Shown piece by piece: positions 1 to 11,800 of a stretch of 64,000 bases of DNA. The first letter of the stretch is position 1. Each line of letters begins with the position of its first letter. Source of the stretch: Pampus argenteus. Lineage: Eukaryota; Chordata; Actinopteri; Scombriformes; Stromateidae. A program made the position numbers and the translations under genes. The stretch is taken from positions 18,536,001 through 18,600,000 of the forward strand of contig CM072876.1 in the NCBI GenBank assembly GCA_036937835.1. The letters run 5' to 3'. The notes below the pieces were generated by a model that saw only the letters and a program-made list of their open reading frames with translations, did no database searches and was not told the DNA's origin.

Positions 1-169
1 ATGATTAGGAGCACAAAACTCACTTCTGAGAGCTTCCTGCAGCTTTTACTGTAACATTTGTAAAAATAGCTTTCTCTCAGGCCAAAACTGACAACTACAG
101 TTTTTCTTAAACAAGGAGCAATATTTTCAATCAAAACCATGTTTGCCATCAACAAGTAACTGATTTCTA
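1..169 (+). repeat. Reference monomer, 169 bp (arbitrary phase)
   Basis: This copy serves as the reference for positions in other entries. It starts at ATGATTAGGA and the next monomer starts at 170. It holds 59 G or C in 169 bases and no CpG. Landmarks are a PstI site CTGCAG at 37-42, the GTAAAAATAGC stretch at 60-70, a pyrimidine run TTTCTCTC at 71-78 where the 9-bp insertion class differs, an inverted repeat at 84-104, the diagnostic CAAGGAGC segment (CAACAAGC in the other subtype) at about 112-119 and an SspI site AATATT at 120-125. A- or T-tracts occur at 15-18, 44-47, 62-66, 84-87, 101-105, 124-127 and 133-136. The phase is my choice and has no biological meaning. Confidence 0.95.
84..104. 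repeat. Dyad symmetry AAAACTG-N7-CAGTTTT
   Basis: AAAACTG at 84-90 and CAGTTTT at 98-104 are perfect reverse complements separated by ACAACTA. The element recurs in most monomers. Monomers reading GGCCAAAATGAC have lost one C, which breaks the left arm. Short dyad symmetries are known in centromeric satellites that lack CENP-B boxes, where non-B DNA has been proposed. A function here is inference. Confidence 0.85.
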
Positions 170-294
170 ATGATTGGACCATAAAACTCACTTCTGAGAG
201 CTTCCTGCAGCTTTTACTGTAACATTTGTAAAAATAGCTTTCTCTCAGGCCAAAACTGACAACTACAGTTTTTCTTAAACAAGGAGCAATATTT

Positions 295-1193
295 TCAATC
301 AAAACCATGTTTGTCATCAACAAGTAACTGATTTCTAATGATTAGGACCAAAAAACTCACTTCTGAGAGCTTCCTGCAGCTTTTACTGTAACATTTGCAA
401 AAATAGCTTTCTCTCAGGCCAAAACTGACAACTACAGTTTTTCTTAAACAACAAGCAATATTTTCAATCAAAACCATGTTTGCCATCAACAAGTAACTGA
501 TTTCTAATGATTAGGAGCACAAAACTCACTTCTGAGAGCTTCCTGCAGCTTTTACTGTAAAATTTGTAAAAATAGCTTTCTCTCAGGCCAAAACTGACAA
601 CTACAGTTTTTCTTAAACAAGGAGCAATATTTTCAATCAAAACCATGTTTGCCATCAACAAGTAACTGATTTCTAATGATTGGACCATAAAACTCACTTC
701 TGAGAGCTTCCTGCAGCTTTTACTGTAACATTTGTAAAAATAGCTTTCTCTCAGGCCAAAACTGACAACTACAGTTTTTCTTAAACAAGGAGCAATATTT
801 TCAATCAAAACCATGTTTGTCATCAACAAGTAACTGATTTCTAATGATTAGGACCAAAAAACTCACTTCTGAGAGCTTCCTGCAGCTTTTACTGTAACAT
901 TTGTAAAAATAGCTTTCTCTCAGGCCAAAACTGACAACTACAGTTTTTCTTAAACAACAAGCAATATTTTCAATCAAAACCATGTTTGCCATCAACAAGT
1001 AACTGATTTCTAATGATTAGGAGCACAAAACTCACTTCTGAGAGCTTCCTCCAGCTGTTACTGTAACATTTGTAAAAAATAGCTTTCTCTCTGTGAGAGA
1101 AGGCCAAAACTGACAACTACAGTTTTTCTTAAACAAGGAGCAATATTTTCAATCAAAACCATGTTTGCCATCAACAAGTAACTGATTTCTAAT
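295..1193 (+). repeat. Left copy of a 1365-bp-spaced internal repeat
   Basis: This run of about five monomers recurs at 1660-2558, eight monomers away. Both share the TTTGCAAAAATAG marker and the two-monomer set containing a 168-bp GATTGGACC unit. A visible difference is GATTAGGACC here against GCTTAGGACC in the right copy. Confidence 0.8.
1085..1101. repeat. Hairpin TTCTCTC-TGT-GAGAGAA in a 9-bp-insertion monomer
   Basis: The arms 1085-1091 and 1095-1101 are perfect 7-bp complements with a 3-nt loop. This is the first example in the window of the 9-bp insertion class. The 169-bp monomers keep the left arm but lack the right arm. The TGT loop is the commonest form and recurs with the GCTGTTACT subtype throughout the right half. 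Confidence 0.85.
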
Positions 1194-1263
1194 GATTAGG
1201 ACCAAAAAACTCACTTCTGAGAGCTTCCTGCAGATTTTACTGTAACATTTGTAAAAAATAGCT

Positions 1264-1280
1264 TTCTCTCTGCGAGAGAA
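1264..1280. repeat. Hairpin with TGC loop
   Basis: Arms TTCTCTC (1264-1270) and GAGAGAA (1274-1280) flank TGC. Loop and right arm together form a CpG, absent from the common monomer. This monomer also carries the GCAGATTTT marker at about 1231. Confidence 0.85.
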
Positions 1281-1370
1281 GGCCAAAACTGACAACTACA
1301 GTTTTTCTTAAACAAGGAGCAATATTTTCAATCAAAACCATGTTTGCCATCAACAAGTAACTGATTTCTA

Positions 1371-1533
1371 ATGATTAGGAGCACAAAACTCACTTGTGAG
1401 AGCTTCCTGCAGCTTTTACTGTAACATTTGTAAAAATAGCTTTCTCTCAGGCCAAAACTGACAACTACAGTTTTTCTTAGACAAGGAGCAATATTTTCAA
1501 TCAAAACCATGTTTGCCAAGTAACTGATTTCTA
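1371..1533 (+). repeat. 163-bp monomer (6-bp deletion)
   Basis: GTTTGCCAAG replaces GTTTGCCATCAACAAG, a 6-bp loss next to a short CAA/CCA repetition. The same deletion occurs in five other monomers, so it arose once and spread by amplification. Confidence 0.95.
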
Positions 1534-1659
1534 ATGATTAGGAGCACAAAACTCACTTCTGAGAGCTTCCTGCAGCTTTTACTGTAACATTTGTAAAAAT
1601 AGCTTTCTCTCAGGCCAAAACTGACAACTACAGTTTTTCTTAAACAAGGAGCAATATTT

Positions 1660-2558
1660 TCAATCAAAACCATGTTTGCCATCAACAAGTAACTGATTTC
1701 TAATGCTTAGGACCAAAAAACTCACTTCTGAGAGCTTCCTGCAGCTTTTACTGTAACATTTGCAAAAATAGCTTTCTCTCAGGCCAAAACTGACAACTAC
1801 AGTTTTTCTTAAACAACAAGCAATATTTTCAATCAAAACCATGTTTGCCATCAACAAGTAACTGATTTCTAATGATTAGGAGCACAAAACTCACTTCTGA
1901 GAGCTTCCTGCAGCTTTTACTGTAAAATTTGTAAAAATAGCTTTCTCTCAGGCCAAAACTGACAACTACAGTTTTTCTTAAACAAGGAGCAATATTTTCA
2001 ATCAAAACCATGTTTGCCATCAACAAGTAACTGATTTCTAATGATTGGACCATAAAACTCACTTCTGAGAGCTTCCTGCAGCTTTTACTGTAACATTTGT
2101 AAAAATAGCTTTCTCTCAGGCCAAAACTGACAACTACAGTTTTTCTTAAACAAGGAGCAATATTTTCAATCAAAACCATGTTTGTCATCAACAAGTAACT
2201 GATTTCTAATGATTAGGACCAAAAAACTCACTTCTGAGAGCTTCCTGCAGCTTTTACTGTAACATTTGTAAAAATAGCTTTCTCTCAGGCCAAAACTGAC
2301 AACTACAGTTTTTCTTAAACAACAAGCAATATTTTCAATCAAAACCATGTTTGCCATCAACAAGTAACTGATTTCTAATGATTAGGAGCACAAAACTCAC
2401 TTCTGAGAGCTTCCTCCAGCTGTTACTGTAACATTTGTAAAAAATAGCTTTCTCTCTGTGAGAGAAGGCCAAAACTGACAACTACAGTTTTTCTTAAACA
2501 AGGAGCAATATTTTCAATCAAAACCATGTTTGCCATCAACAAGTAACTGATTTCTAAT
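1660..2558 (+). repeat. Right copy of the 1365-bp-spaced internal repeat
   Basis: This matches 295-1193. The match ends where the next monomer reads GAATAGGAGC instead of GATTAGGACC. Both copies are carried along in block A copy 2, so this duplication is older than the block A duplication. Confidence 0.8.
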
Positions 2559-3409
2559 GAATAGGAGCACAAAACTCACTTCTGAGAGCTTCCTGCAGCT
2601 TTTACTGTAACATTTGTAAAAATAGCTTTCTCTCAGGCCAAAATGACAACTACAGTTTTTCTTAAACAACAAGCAATATTTTCAATCAAAACCATGTTTG
2701 CCATCAACAAGTACCTGATTTCTAATGATTAGGAGCACAAAACTCACTTCTGAGAGCTTCCTGCAGCTTTTACTGTAACATTTGTAAAAATAGCTTTCTC
2801 TCAGGCCAAAACTGACAACTACAGTTTTTCTTAAACAAGGAGCAATATTTTCAATCAAAACCATGTTTGCCATCAACAAGTAACTGATTTCTAATGATTG
2901 GACCATAAAACTCACTTCTGAGAGCTTCCTGCAGCTTTTACTGTAAAATTTGTAAAAATAGCTTTCTCTCAGGCCAAAACTGACAACTACAGTTTTTCTT
3001 AAACAAGGAGCAATATTTTCAATCAAAACCATGTTTGCTATCAACAAGTAACTGATTTCTAATGATTAGGACCAAAAAACTCACTTCTGAGAGCTTCCTG
3101 CAGCTTTTACTGTAACATTTGTAAAAATAGCTTTCTCTCAGGCCAAAACTGACAACTACAGTTTTTCTTAAACAACAAGCAATATTTTCAATCAAAACCA
3201 TGTTTGCCATCAACAAGTAACTGATTTCTAATGATTAGGAGCACAAAACTCACTTCTGAGAGCTTCCTCCAGCTGTTACTGTAACATTTGTAAAAAATAG
3301 CTTTCTCTCTGTGAGAGAAGGCCAAAACTGACAACTACAGTTTTTCTTAAACAAGGAGCAATATTTTCAATCAAAACCATGTTTGCCATCAACAAGTAAC
3401 TGATTTCTA

Positions 3410-3572
3410 ATGATTAGGAGCACAAAACTCACTTGTGAGAGCTTCCTGCAGCTTTTACTGTAACATTTGTAAAAATAGCTTTCTCTCAGGCCAAAACTGA
3501 CAACTACAGTTTTTCTTAGACAAGGAGCAATATTTTCAATCAAAACCATGTTTGCCAAGTAACTGATTTCTA
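3410..3572 (+). repeat. 163-bp monomer (6-bp deletion)
   Basis: Same deletion as at 1371-1533, 2039 bp to the right, with the same CTTGTGAGAG marker just inside the monomer. Confidence 0.95.
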
Positions 3573-4552
3573 ATGATTAGGAGCACAAAACTCACTTCTG
3601 AGAGCTTCCTGCAGCTTTTACTGTAACATTTGTAAAAATAGCTTTCTCTCAGGCCAAAACTGACAACTACAGTTTTTCTTAAACAAGGAGCAATATTTTC
3701 AATCAAAACCATGTTTGCCATCAACAAGTAACTGATTTCTAATGCTTAGGACCAAAAAACTCACTTCTGAGCGCTTCCTGCAGCTTTTACTGTAACATTT
3801 GTAAAAATAGCTTTCTCTCAGGCCAAAACTGACAACTACAGTTTTTCTTAAACAAGGAGCAATATTTTCAATCAAAACCATGTTTGCCATCAACAAGTAA
3901 CTGATTTCTAATGATTAGGACCATAAAACTCACTTCTGAGAGCTTCCTGCAGCTTTTACTGTAACATTTGTAAAAATAGCTTTCTCTCAGGCCAAAACTG
4001 ACAACTACAGTTTTTCTTAAACAAGGAGCAATATTTTCAATCAAAACCATGTTTGCCATCAACAAGTAACTGATTTATAATGATTAGGACCAAAAAACTA
4101 ACTTCTGAGAGCTTCCTGCAGCTTTTAATGTAACATTTGTAAAAATAGCTTTCTCTCTGCGAGAGAAGGCCAAAACTGACAACTACAGTTTTTCTTAAAC
4201 AAGGAGCAATATTTTCAATCAAAACCATGTTTGCCATCAACAAGTAACTGATTTCTAATGATAAGGACCAATAAACTTACTTCTGAGAGCTTCCTGCAGC
4301 TTTTACTGTAACATTTGTAAAAATAGCTTTCTCTCAGGCCAAAACTGACAACTACAGTTTTACTTAAACAAGGAGCAATATTTTCAATCAAAACCATGTT
4401 TGCCATCAACAAGTAACTGATTTATAATGATTAGGACCAAAAAACTAACTTCTGAGAGCTTCCTGCAGCTTTTACTGTAACATTTGTAAAAATAGCTTTC
4501 TCTCAGGCCAAAACTGACAACTACAGTTTTTCTTAAACAACAAGCAATATTT

Positions 4553-5227
4553 TCAATCAAAACCATGTTTGCCATCAACAAGTAACTGATTTCTAATGAT
4601 TAGGAGCACAAAACTCACTTCTGAGAGCTTCCTGCAGCTTTTACTGTGACATTTGTAAAAATAGCTTTCTCTCAGGCCAAAACTGACAACTACAGTTTTT
4701 CTTAAACAACAAGCAATATTTTCAATCAAAACCATGTTTGCCATCAACAAGTACCTGATTTCTAATGATTAGGAGCACAAAACTCACTTCTGAGAGCTTC
4801 CTGCAGCTTTTACTGTAACATTTGTAAAAATAGCTTTCTCTCAGGCCAAAACTGACAACTACAGTTTTTCTTAAACAAGGAGCAATATTTTCAATCAAAA
4901 CCATGTTTGCCATCAACAAGTAACTGATTTCTAATGATTGGACCATAAAACTCACTTCTGAGAGCTTCCTGCAGCTTTTACTGTAACATTTGTAAAAATA
5001 GCTTTCTCTCAGGCCAAAACTGACAACTACAGTTTTTCTTAAACAAGGAGCAATATTTTCAATCAAAACCATGTTTGTCATCAACAAGTAACTGATTTCT
5101 AATGATTAGGACCAAAAAACTCACTTCTGAGAGCTTCCTGCAGCTTTTACTGTAACATTTGTAAAAATAGCTTTCTCTCAGGCCAAAACTGACAACTACA
5201 GTTTTTCTTAAACAACAAGCAATATTT
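4553..5227 (+). repeat. 675-bp 4-monomer HOR, unit 1
   Basis: Three 169-bp monomers and one 168-bp monomer make a 675-bp unit marked by ACTGTGACATT. It is repeated directly at 5228-5902. Confidence 0.85.
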
Positions 5228-5902
5228 TCAATCAAAACCATGTTTGCCATCAACAAGTAACTGATTTCTAATGATTAGGAGCACAAAACTCACTTCTGAG
5301 AGCTTCCTGCAGCTTTTACTGTGACATTTGTAAAAATAGCTTTCTCTCAGGCCAAAACTGACAACTACAGTTTTTCTTAAACAACAAGCAATATTTTCAA
5401 TCAAAACCATGTTTGCCATCAACAAGTACCTGATTTCTAATGATTAGGAGCACAAAACTCACTTCTGAGAGCTTCCTGCAGCTTTTACTGTAACATTTGT
5501 AAAAATAGCTTTCTCTCAGGCCAAAACTGACAACTACAGTTTTTCTTAAACAAGGAGCAATATTTTCAATCAAAACCATGTTTGCCATCAACAAGTAACT
5601 GATTTCTAATGATTGGACCATAAAACTCACTTCTGAGAGCTTCCTGCAGCTTTTACTGTAACATTTGTAAAAATAGCTTTCTCTCAGGCCAAAACTGACA
5701 ACTACAGTTTTTCTTAAACAAGGAGCAATATTTTCAATCAAAACCATGTTTGTCATCAACAAGTAACTGATTTCTAATGATTAGGACCAAAAAACTCACT
5801 TCTGAGAGCTTCCTGCAGCTTTTACTGTAACATTTGTAAAAATAGCTTTCTCTCAGGCCAAAACTGACAACTACAGTTTTTCTTAAACAACAAGCAATAT
5901 TT
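5228..5902 (+). repeat. 675-bp 4-monomer HOR, unit 2
   Basis: Tandem copy of 4553-5227, followed by a related 3-monomer (506-bp) repeat. The GTGAC marker is present in both units. Confidence 0.85.
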
Positions 5903-6408
5903 TCAATCAAAACCATGTTTGCCATCAACAAGTAACTGATTTCTAATGATTAGGAGCACAAAACTCACTTCTGAGAGCTTCCTGCAGCTTTTACTGTAAC
6001 ATTTGTAAAAATAGCTTTCTCTCAGGCCAAAACTGACAACTACAGTTTTTCTTAAACAAGGAGCAATATTTTCAATCAAAACCATGTTTGCCATCAACAA
6101 GTAACTGATTTCTAATGATTGGACCATAAAACTCACTTCTGAGAGCTTCCTGCAGCTTTTACTGTAACATTTGTAAAAATAGCTTTCTCTCAGGCCAAAA
6201 CTGACAACTACAGTTTTTCTTAAACAAGGAGCAATATTTTCAATCAAAACCATGTTTGTCATCAACAAGTAACTGATTTCTAATGATTAGGACCAAAAAA
6301 CTCACTTCTGAGAGCTTCCTGCAGCTTTTACTGTAACATTTGCAAAAATAGCTTTCTCTCAGGCCAAAACTGACAACTACAGTTTTTCTTAAACAACAAG
6401 CAATATTT
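5903..6408 (+). repeat. 506-bp 3-monomer HOR, unit 1
   Basis: Two 169-bp monomers and one 168-bp GATTGGACC monomer. This is the 4-mer unit minus its GTGAC monomer. Confidence 0.8.
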
Positions 6409-6914
6409 TCAATCAAAACCATGTTTGCCATCAACAAGTAACTGATTTCTAATAATTTGGAGCACAAAACTCACTTCTGAGAGCTTCCTGCAGCTTTTAC
6501 TGTAACATTTGTAAAAATAGCTTTCTCTCAGGCCAAAACTGACAACTACAGTTTTTCTTAAACAAGGAGCAATATTTTCAATCAAAACCATGTTTGCCAT
6601 CAACAAGTAACTGATTTCTAATGATTGGACCATAAAACTCACTTCTGAGAGCTTCCTGCAGCTTTTACTGTAACATTTGTAAAAATAGCTTTCTCTCAGG
6701 CCAAAACTGACAACTACAGTTTTTCTTAAACAAGGAGCAATATTTTCAATCAAAACCATGTTTGTCATCAACAAGTAACTGATTTCTAATGATTAGGACC
6801 AAAAAACTCACTTCTGAGAGCTTCCTGCAGCTTTTACTGTAACATTTGTAAAAATAGCTTTCTCTCAGGCCAAAACTGACAACTACAGTTTTTCTTAAAC
6901 AACAAGCAATATTT
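6409..6914 (+). repeat. 506-bp 3-monomer HOR, unit 2
   Basis: Direct repeat of 5903-6408, with a private AATAATTTGG marker near 6454 that is preserved near 21650 in block A copy 2. Confidence 0.8.
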
Positions 6915-7723
6915 TCAATCAAAACCATGTTTGCCATCAACAAGTAACTGATTTCTAATGATTAGGAGCACAAAACTCACTTCTGAGAGCTTCCTCCAGC
7001 TGTTACTGTAACATTTGTAAAAAATAGCTTTCTCTCTGTGAGAGAAGGCCAAAACTGACAACTACAGTTTTTCTTAAACAAGGAGCAATATTTTCAATCA
7101 AAACCATGTTTGCCATCAACAAGTAACTGATTTCTAATGAATAGGAGCACAAAACTCACTTCTGAGAGCTTCCTGCAGCTTTTACTGTAACATTTGTAAA
7201 AATAGCTTTCTCTCAGGCCAAAATGACAACTACAGTTTTTCTTAAACAACAAGCAATATTTTCAATCAAAACCATGTTTGCCATCAACAAGTAACTGATT
7301 TCTAATGATTAGGACCAAAAAACTCACTTCTGAGAGCTTCCTGCAGCTTTTACTGTCACATTTGTAAAAATAGCTTTCTCTCAGGCCAAAACTGACAACT
7401 ACAGTTTTTCTTAAACAAGGAGCAAGATTTTCAATCAAACCCATGTTTGCCATCAACAAGTAACTGATTTCTAATGATTAGGACCAAAAAACTCACTTCT
7501 GAGAGCTTCCTGCAGCTTTTACTGTAACATTTGTAAAAATAGCTTTCTCTCTGCGAGAGAAGGCCAAAACTGACAACTACAGTTTTTTCTAAACAAGGAG
7601 CAATATTTTCAATCAAAACCATGTTTGCCATCACCAAGTAACTGATTTCTAATGATTAGGACCAAAAAACTCACTTCTGAGAGCTTCCTGCAGCTTTTAC
7701 TGTAACATTTGTAAAAAATAGCT

Positions 7724-7740
7724 TTCTCTCTACGAGAGAA
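7724..7740. repeat. Hairpin with TAC loop
   Basis: Arms 7724-7730 and 7734-7740 flank TAC. The same loop recurs at 22920-22936, exactly 15196 bp away, so it is one variant copied with block A. Confidence 0.85.
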
Positions 7741-8070
7741 GGCCAAAACTGACAACTACAGTTTTTCTTAAACAAGGAGCAATATTTTCAATCAAAACCA
7801 TGTTTGCCATCAACAAGTAACTGATTTCTAATGATTAGGAGCACAAAACTCACTTCTGAGAGCTTCCTGCAGCTTTTACTGTAACATTTGTAAAAATAGC
7901 TTTCTCTCAGGCCAAAACTGACAACTACAGTTTTTCTTAAACAAGGAGCAATATTTTCAATCAAAACCATGTTTGCCATCAACAAGTAACTGATTTCTAA
8001 TGATTAGGAGCACAAAACTCACTTCTGAGAGCTTCCTGCAGCTTTTACTGTAACATTTGTAAAAATAGCT

Positions 8071-8087
8071 TTCTCTCAGCGAGAGAA
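8071..8087. repeat. Hairpin with AGC loop
   Basis: Arms 8071-8077 and 8081-8087 flank AGC, followed by AGGTC instead of AGGCC. This AGC/GGTC combination becomes one of the commonest 178-bp types right of 24 kb. Confidence 0.85.
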
Positions 8088-8764
8088 GGTCAAAACTGAC
8101 AACTACAGTTTTTCCTAAACAACAAGCAATATTTTCAATCAAAACCATGTTTGCCATCAACAAGTAACTGATTTCTAATGATTAGGAGCACAAAACTCAC
8201 TTCTGAGAGCTTCCTGCAGCTTTTACTGTAACATTTGTAAAAAAAGCTTACTCTCAGGCCAAAACTGACAACTACAGTTTTTCTTAAACAACAAGCAATA
8301 TTTTCAATCAAAACCATGTTTGCCATCAACAAGTAACTGATTTCTAATGATTAGGAGCACAAAACTCACTTCTGAGAGCTTCCTGCAGCTTTTACTGTAA
8401 CATTTGTAAAAAATAGCTTTCTCTCAGGCCAAAATGACAACTACAGTTTTTCTTAAACAACAAGCAATATTTTCAATCAAAACCATGTTTGCCATCAACA
8501 AGTAACTGATTTCTAATGATTAGGACCAAAAAACTCACTTCTGAGAGCTTCCTGCAGCTTTTACTGTAACATTTGTAAAAATAGCTTTCTCTCTGCGAGA
8601 GAAGGCCAAAACTGACAACTACAGTTTTTCTTAAACAAGGAGCAATATTTTCAATCAAAACCATGTTTGCCATCAACAAGTAACTGACTTCTAATGATTA
8701 GGAGCACAAAACTCACTTCTGAGAGCTTCCTGCAGCTTTTACTGTAACATTTGTAAAAATAGCT

Positions 8765-8783
8765 TTCTCTCAGAATGGGAAGG
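8765..8783. repeat. 9-bp-insertion monomer with disrupted hairpin (AGAATGGGAAGG)
   Basis: The insertion is present but reads AGAATGGGAAGG after TTCTCTC, so the right arm no longer pairs. The same form occurs near 23960, 31856 and 35075, each just upstream of an out-of-register junction or, at 8765, its undeleted counterpart. It is a useful lineage marker. Confidence 0.85.
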
Positions 8784-8842
8784 CCAAAACTGACAACTAC
8801 AGTTTTTCTTAAACAAGGAGCAATATTTTCAATCAAAACCAT

Positions 8843-11800
8843 GTTTGCCATCAACAAGTAACTGATTTCTAATGATAAGGACCAAAAAACTTACTTCTGA
8901 GAGCTTCCTGCAGCTTTTACTGTAACATTTGTAAAAATAGCTTTCTCTCTGCGAGAAAAGGCCAAAACTGACAACTACAGTTTTTCTTAAACAAGGAGCA
9001 ATATTTTCAATCAAAACCATGTTTGCCATCAACAAGTAACTGATTTCTAATGATTAGGAGCACAAAACTCACTTCTGAGAGCTTCGTGCAGCTTTTACTG
9101 TAACATTTGTAAAAATAGCTTTCTCTCAGGCCAAAACTGACAACTACAGTTTTTCTTAAACAAGGAGCAATATTTTCAATCAAAACCATGTTTGCCATCA
9201 ACAAGTAACTGATTTCTAATGATTGGACCATAAAACTCACTTCTGAGAGCTTCCTGCAGCTTTTACTGTAACATTTGTAAAAATAGCTTTCTCTCAGGCC
9301 AAAACTGACAACTACAGTTTTTCTTAAACAAGGAGCAATATTTTCAATCAAAACCATGTTTGCCATCAACAAGTAACTGATTTCTAATGCTTAGGACCAA
9401 AAAACTCACTTCTGAGAGCTTCCTGCAGCTTTTACTGTAACATTTGTAAAAATAGCTTTCTCTCAGGCCAAAACTGACAACTACAGTTTTTCTTAAACAA
9501 GGAGCAATATTTTCAATCAAAACCATGTTTGCATTCAACAAGTAACTGATTTCTAATGATAAGGACCAAAAAACTTACTTCTGAGAGCTTCCTGCAGCTT
9601 TTACTGTAACATTTGTAAAAATAGCTTTCTCTCAGGCCAAAACTGACAACTACAGTTTTTCTTAAACAAGGAGCAATATTTTCAATCAAAACCATGTTTG
9701 CCATCAACAAGTAACTGATTTCTAATGATTGGACCATAAAAATCACTTCTGAGAGCTTCCTGCAGCTTTTACTGTAACATTTGTAAAAATAGCTTTCTCT
9801 CAGGCCAAAACTGACAACTACAGTTTTTCTTAAACAAGGAGCAATATGTTCAATCAAAACCATGTTTGCCATCAACAAGTAACTGATTTCTAATGATTAG
9901 GACCAAAAAACTCACTTCTGAGAGCTTCCTGCAGCTTTTACTGTAACATTTGTAAAAAATAGCTTTCTCTCAGCGAGAGAAGGTCAAAACTGACAACTAC
10001 AGTTTTTCTTCAACAACGAGCAATATTTTCAATCAAAACCATGTTTGCCATCAACAAGTAACTGATTTCTAATGATTAGGACCAAAAAACTCACTTCTGA
10101 AAGCTTCCTGCATCTTTTACTGTAACATTTGTAAAAAATAGCTTTCTCTCTGCGAGAGAAGGCCAAAACTGACAACTACAGTTTTTCTTAGACAAGGAGC
10201 AATATTTTCAATCAAAACCATGTTTGCCAAGTAACTGATTTCTAATGATTAGGAGCACAAAACTCACTTCTGAGAGCTTCCTGCAGCTTTTACTGTAACA
10301 TTTGTAAAAATAGCTTTCTCTCAGGCCAAAACTGACAACTACAGTTTTTCTTAAACAAGGAGCAATATTTTCAATCAAAACCATGTTTGCCATCAACAAG
10401 TAACTGATTTCTAATGCTTAGGACCAAAAAACTCACTTCTGAGAGCTTCCTGCAGCTTTTACTGTAACATTTGTAAAAATAGCTTTCTCTCAGGCCAAAA
10501 CTGACAACTACAGTTTTTCTTAAACAAGGAGCAATATTTTCAATCAAAACCATGTTTGCCATCAACAAGTAACTGATTTCTAATGATAAGGACCAAAAAA
10601 CTTACTTCTGAGAGCTTCCTGCAGCTTTTACTGTAACATTTGTAAAAATAGCTTTCTCTCAGGCCAAAACTGACAACTACAGTTTTTCTTAAACAAGGAG
10701 CAATATTTTCAATCAAAACCATGTTTGCCATCAACAAGTAACTGATTTCTAATGATTAGGACCATAAAACTCACTTCTGAGAGCTTCCTGCAGCTTTTAC
10801 TGTAACATTTGTAAAAATAGCTTTCTCTCAGGCCAAAACTGACAACTACAGTTTTTTCTTAAACAAGGAGCAATATTTTCAATCAAAACCATGTTTGCCA
10901 TCAACAAGTAACTGATTTATAATGATTAGGACCAAAAAACTAACTTCTGAGAGCTTCCTGCAGCTTTTACTGTAACATTTGTAAAAATAGCTTTCTCTCT
11001 GCGAGAGAAGGCCAAAACTGACAACTACAGTTTTTCTTAAACAAGGAGCAATATTTTCAATCAAAACCATGTTTGCCATCAACAAGTAACTGATTTCTAA
11101 TGATAAGGACCAATAAACTTACTTCTGAGAGCTTCCTGCAGCTTTTACTGTAACATTTGTAAAAATAGCTTTCTCTCAGGCCAAAACTGACAACTACAGT
11201 TTTTCTTAAACAAGGAGCAATATTTTCAATCAAAACCATGTTTGCCATCAACAAGTAACTGATTTATAATGATTAGGACCAAAAAACTAACTTCTGAGAG
11301 CTTCCTGCAGCTTTTACTGTAACATTTGTAAAAATAGCTTTCTCTCAGGCCAAAACTGACAACTACAGTTTTTCTTAAACAACAAGCAATATTTTCAATC
11401 AAAACCATGTTTGCCATCAACAAGTAACTGATTTCTAATGATTAGGAGCACAAAACTCACTTCTGAGAGCTTCCTGCAGCTTTTACTGTAACATTTGTAA
11501 AAATTGCTTTCTCTCAGGCCAAAACTGACAACTACAGTTTTTCTTAAACAAGGAGCAATATTTTCAATCAAAACCATGTTTGCCATCAACAAGTAACTGA
11601 TTTCTAATGATTAGGAGCACAAAACTCACTTCTGAGAGCTTCCTGCAGCTTTTACTGTAACATTTGTAAAAATAGCTTTCTCTCAGGCCAAAACTGACAA
11701 CTACAGTTTTTCTTAAACAACAAGCAATATTTTCAATCAAAACCATGTTTGCCATCAACAAGTAACTGATTTCTAATGATTAGGAGCACAAAACTCACTT

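Larger units (their letters stand above)
3323..5322 (+). repeat. Block B, copy 1 (2.0 kb)
   Basis: This matches 13249-15248 at an offset of 9926 bp. The match ends on the left at the hairpin loop (TGT here, TGC there) and on the right at 5323, where GTGAC faces GTAAC. Inside I found two differences: TTAATGTAAC here against TTACTGTAAC there, and AACTGA here against AACTGG near 13328. Confidence 0.85.
1..8842 (+). repeat. Segmental block A, copy 1 (left end cut by the window)
   Basis: The order of variant monomers here is repeated at 15197-24037. The offset is 15196 bp up to about 8.4 kb and 15195 bp afterwards, because copy 2 lacks one A in an A-tract near 8410. Rare markers match in both copies: the 6-bp deletions (1371 and 3410), TTAATGTAAC near 4127, AATAATTTGG near 6454 and the TAC hairpin at 7724. 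The one clear mismatch is the monomer at 8178-8346. The left boundary lies outside the window, so the true length is unknown. Confidence 0.93.

Noticed and set aside
1..169. Tandem rRNA, tRNA or snRNA gene repeats
   Set aside because: No recognisable rRNA or snRNA sequence, tRNA fold or A/B-box arrangement is seen in the monomer.
1085..1101. Hairpin as a transcription terminator
   Set aside because: The arms are short, AT-rich on only part of the stem, with no following T run and no gene nearby. The element recurs with the repeat.
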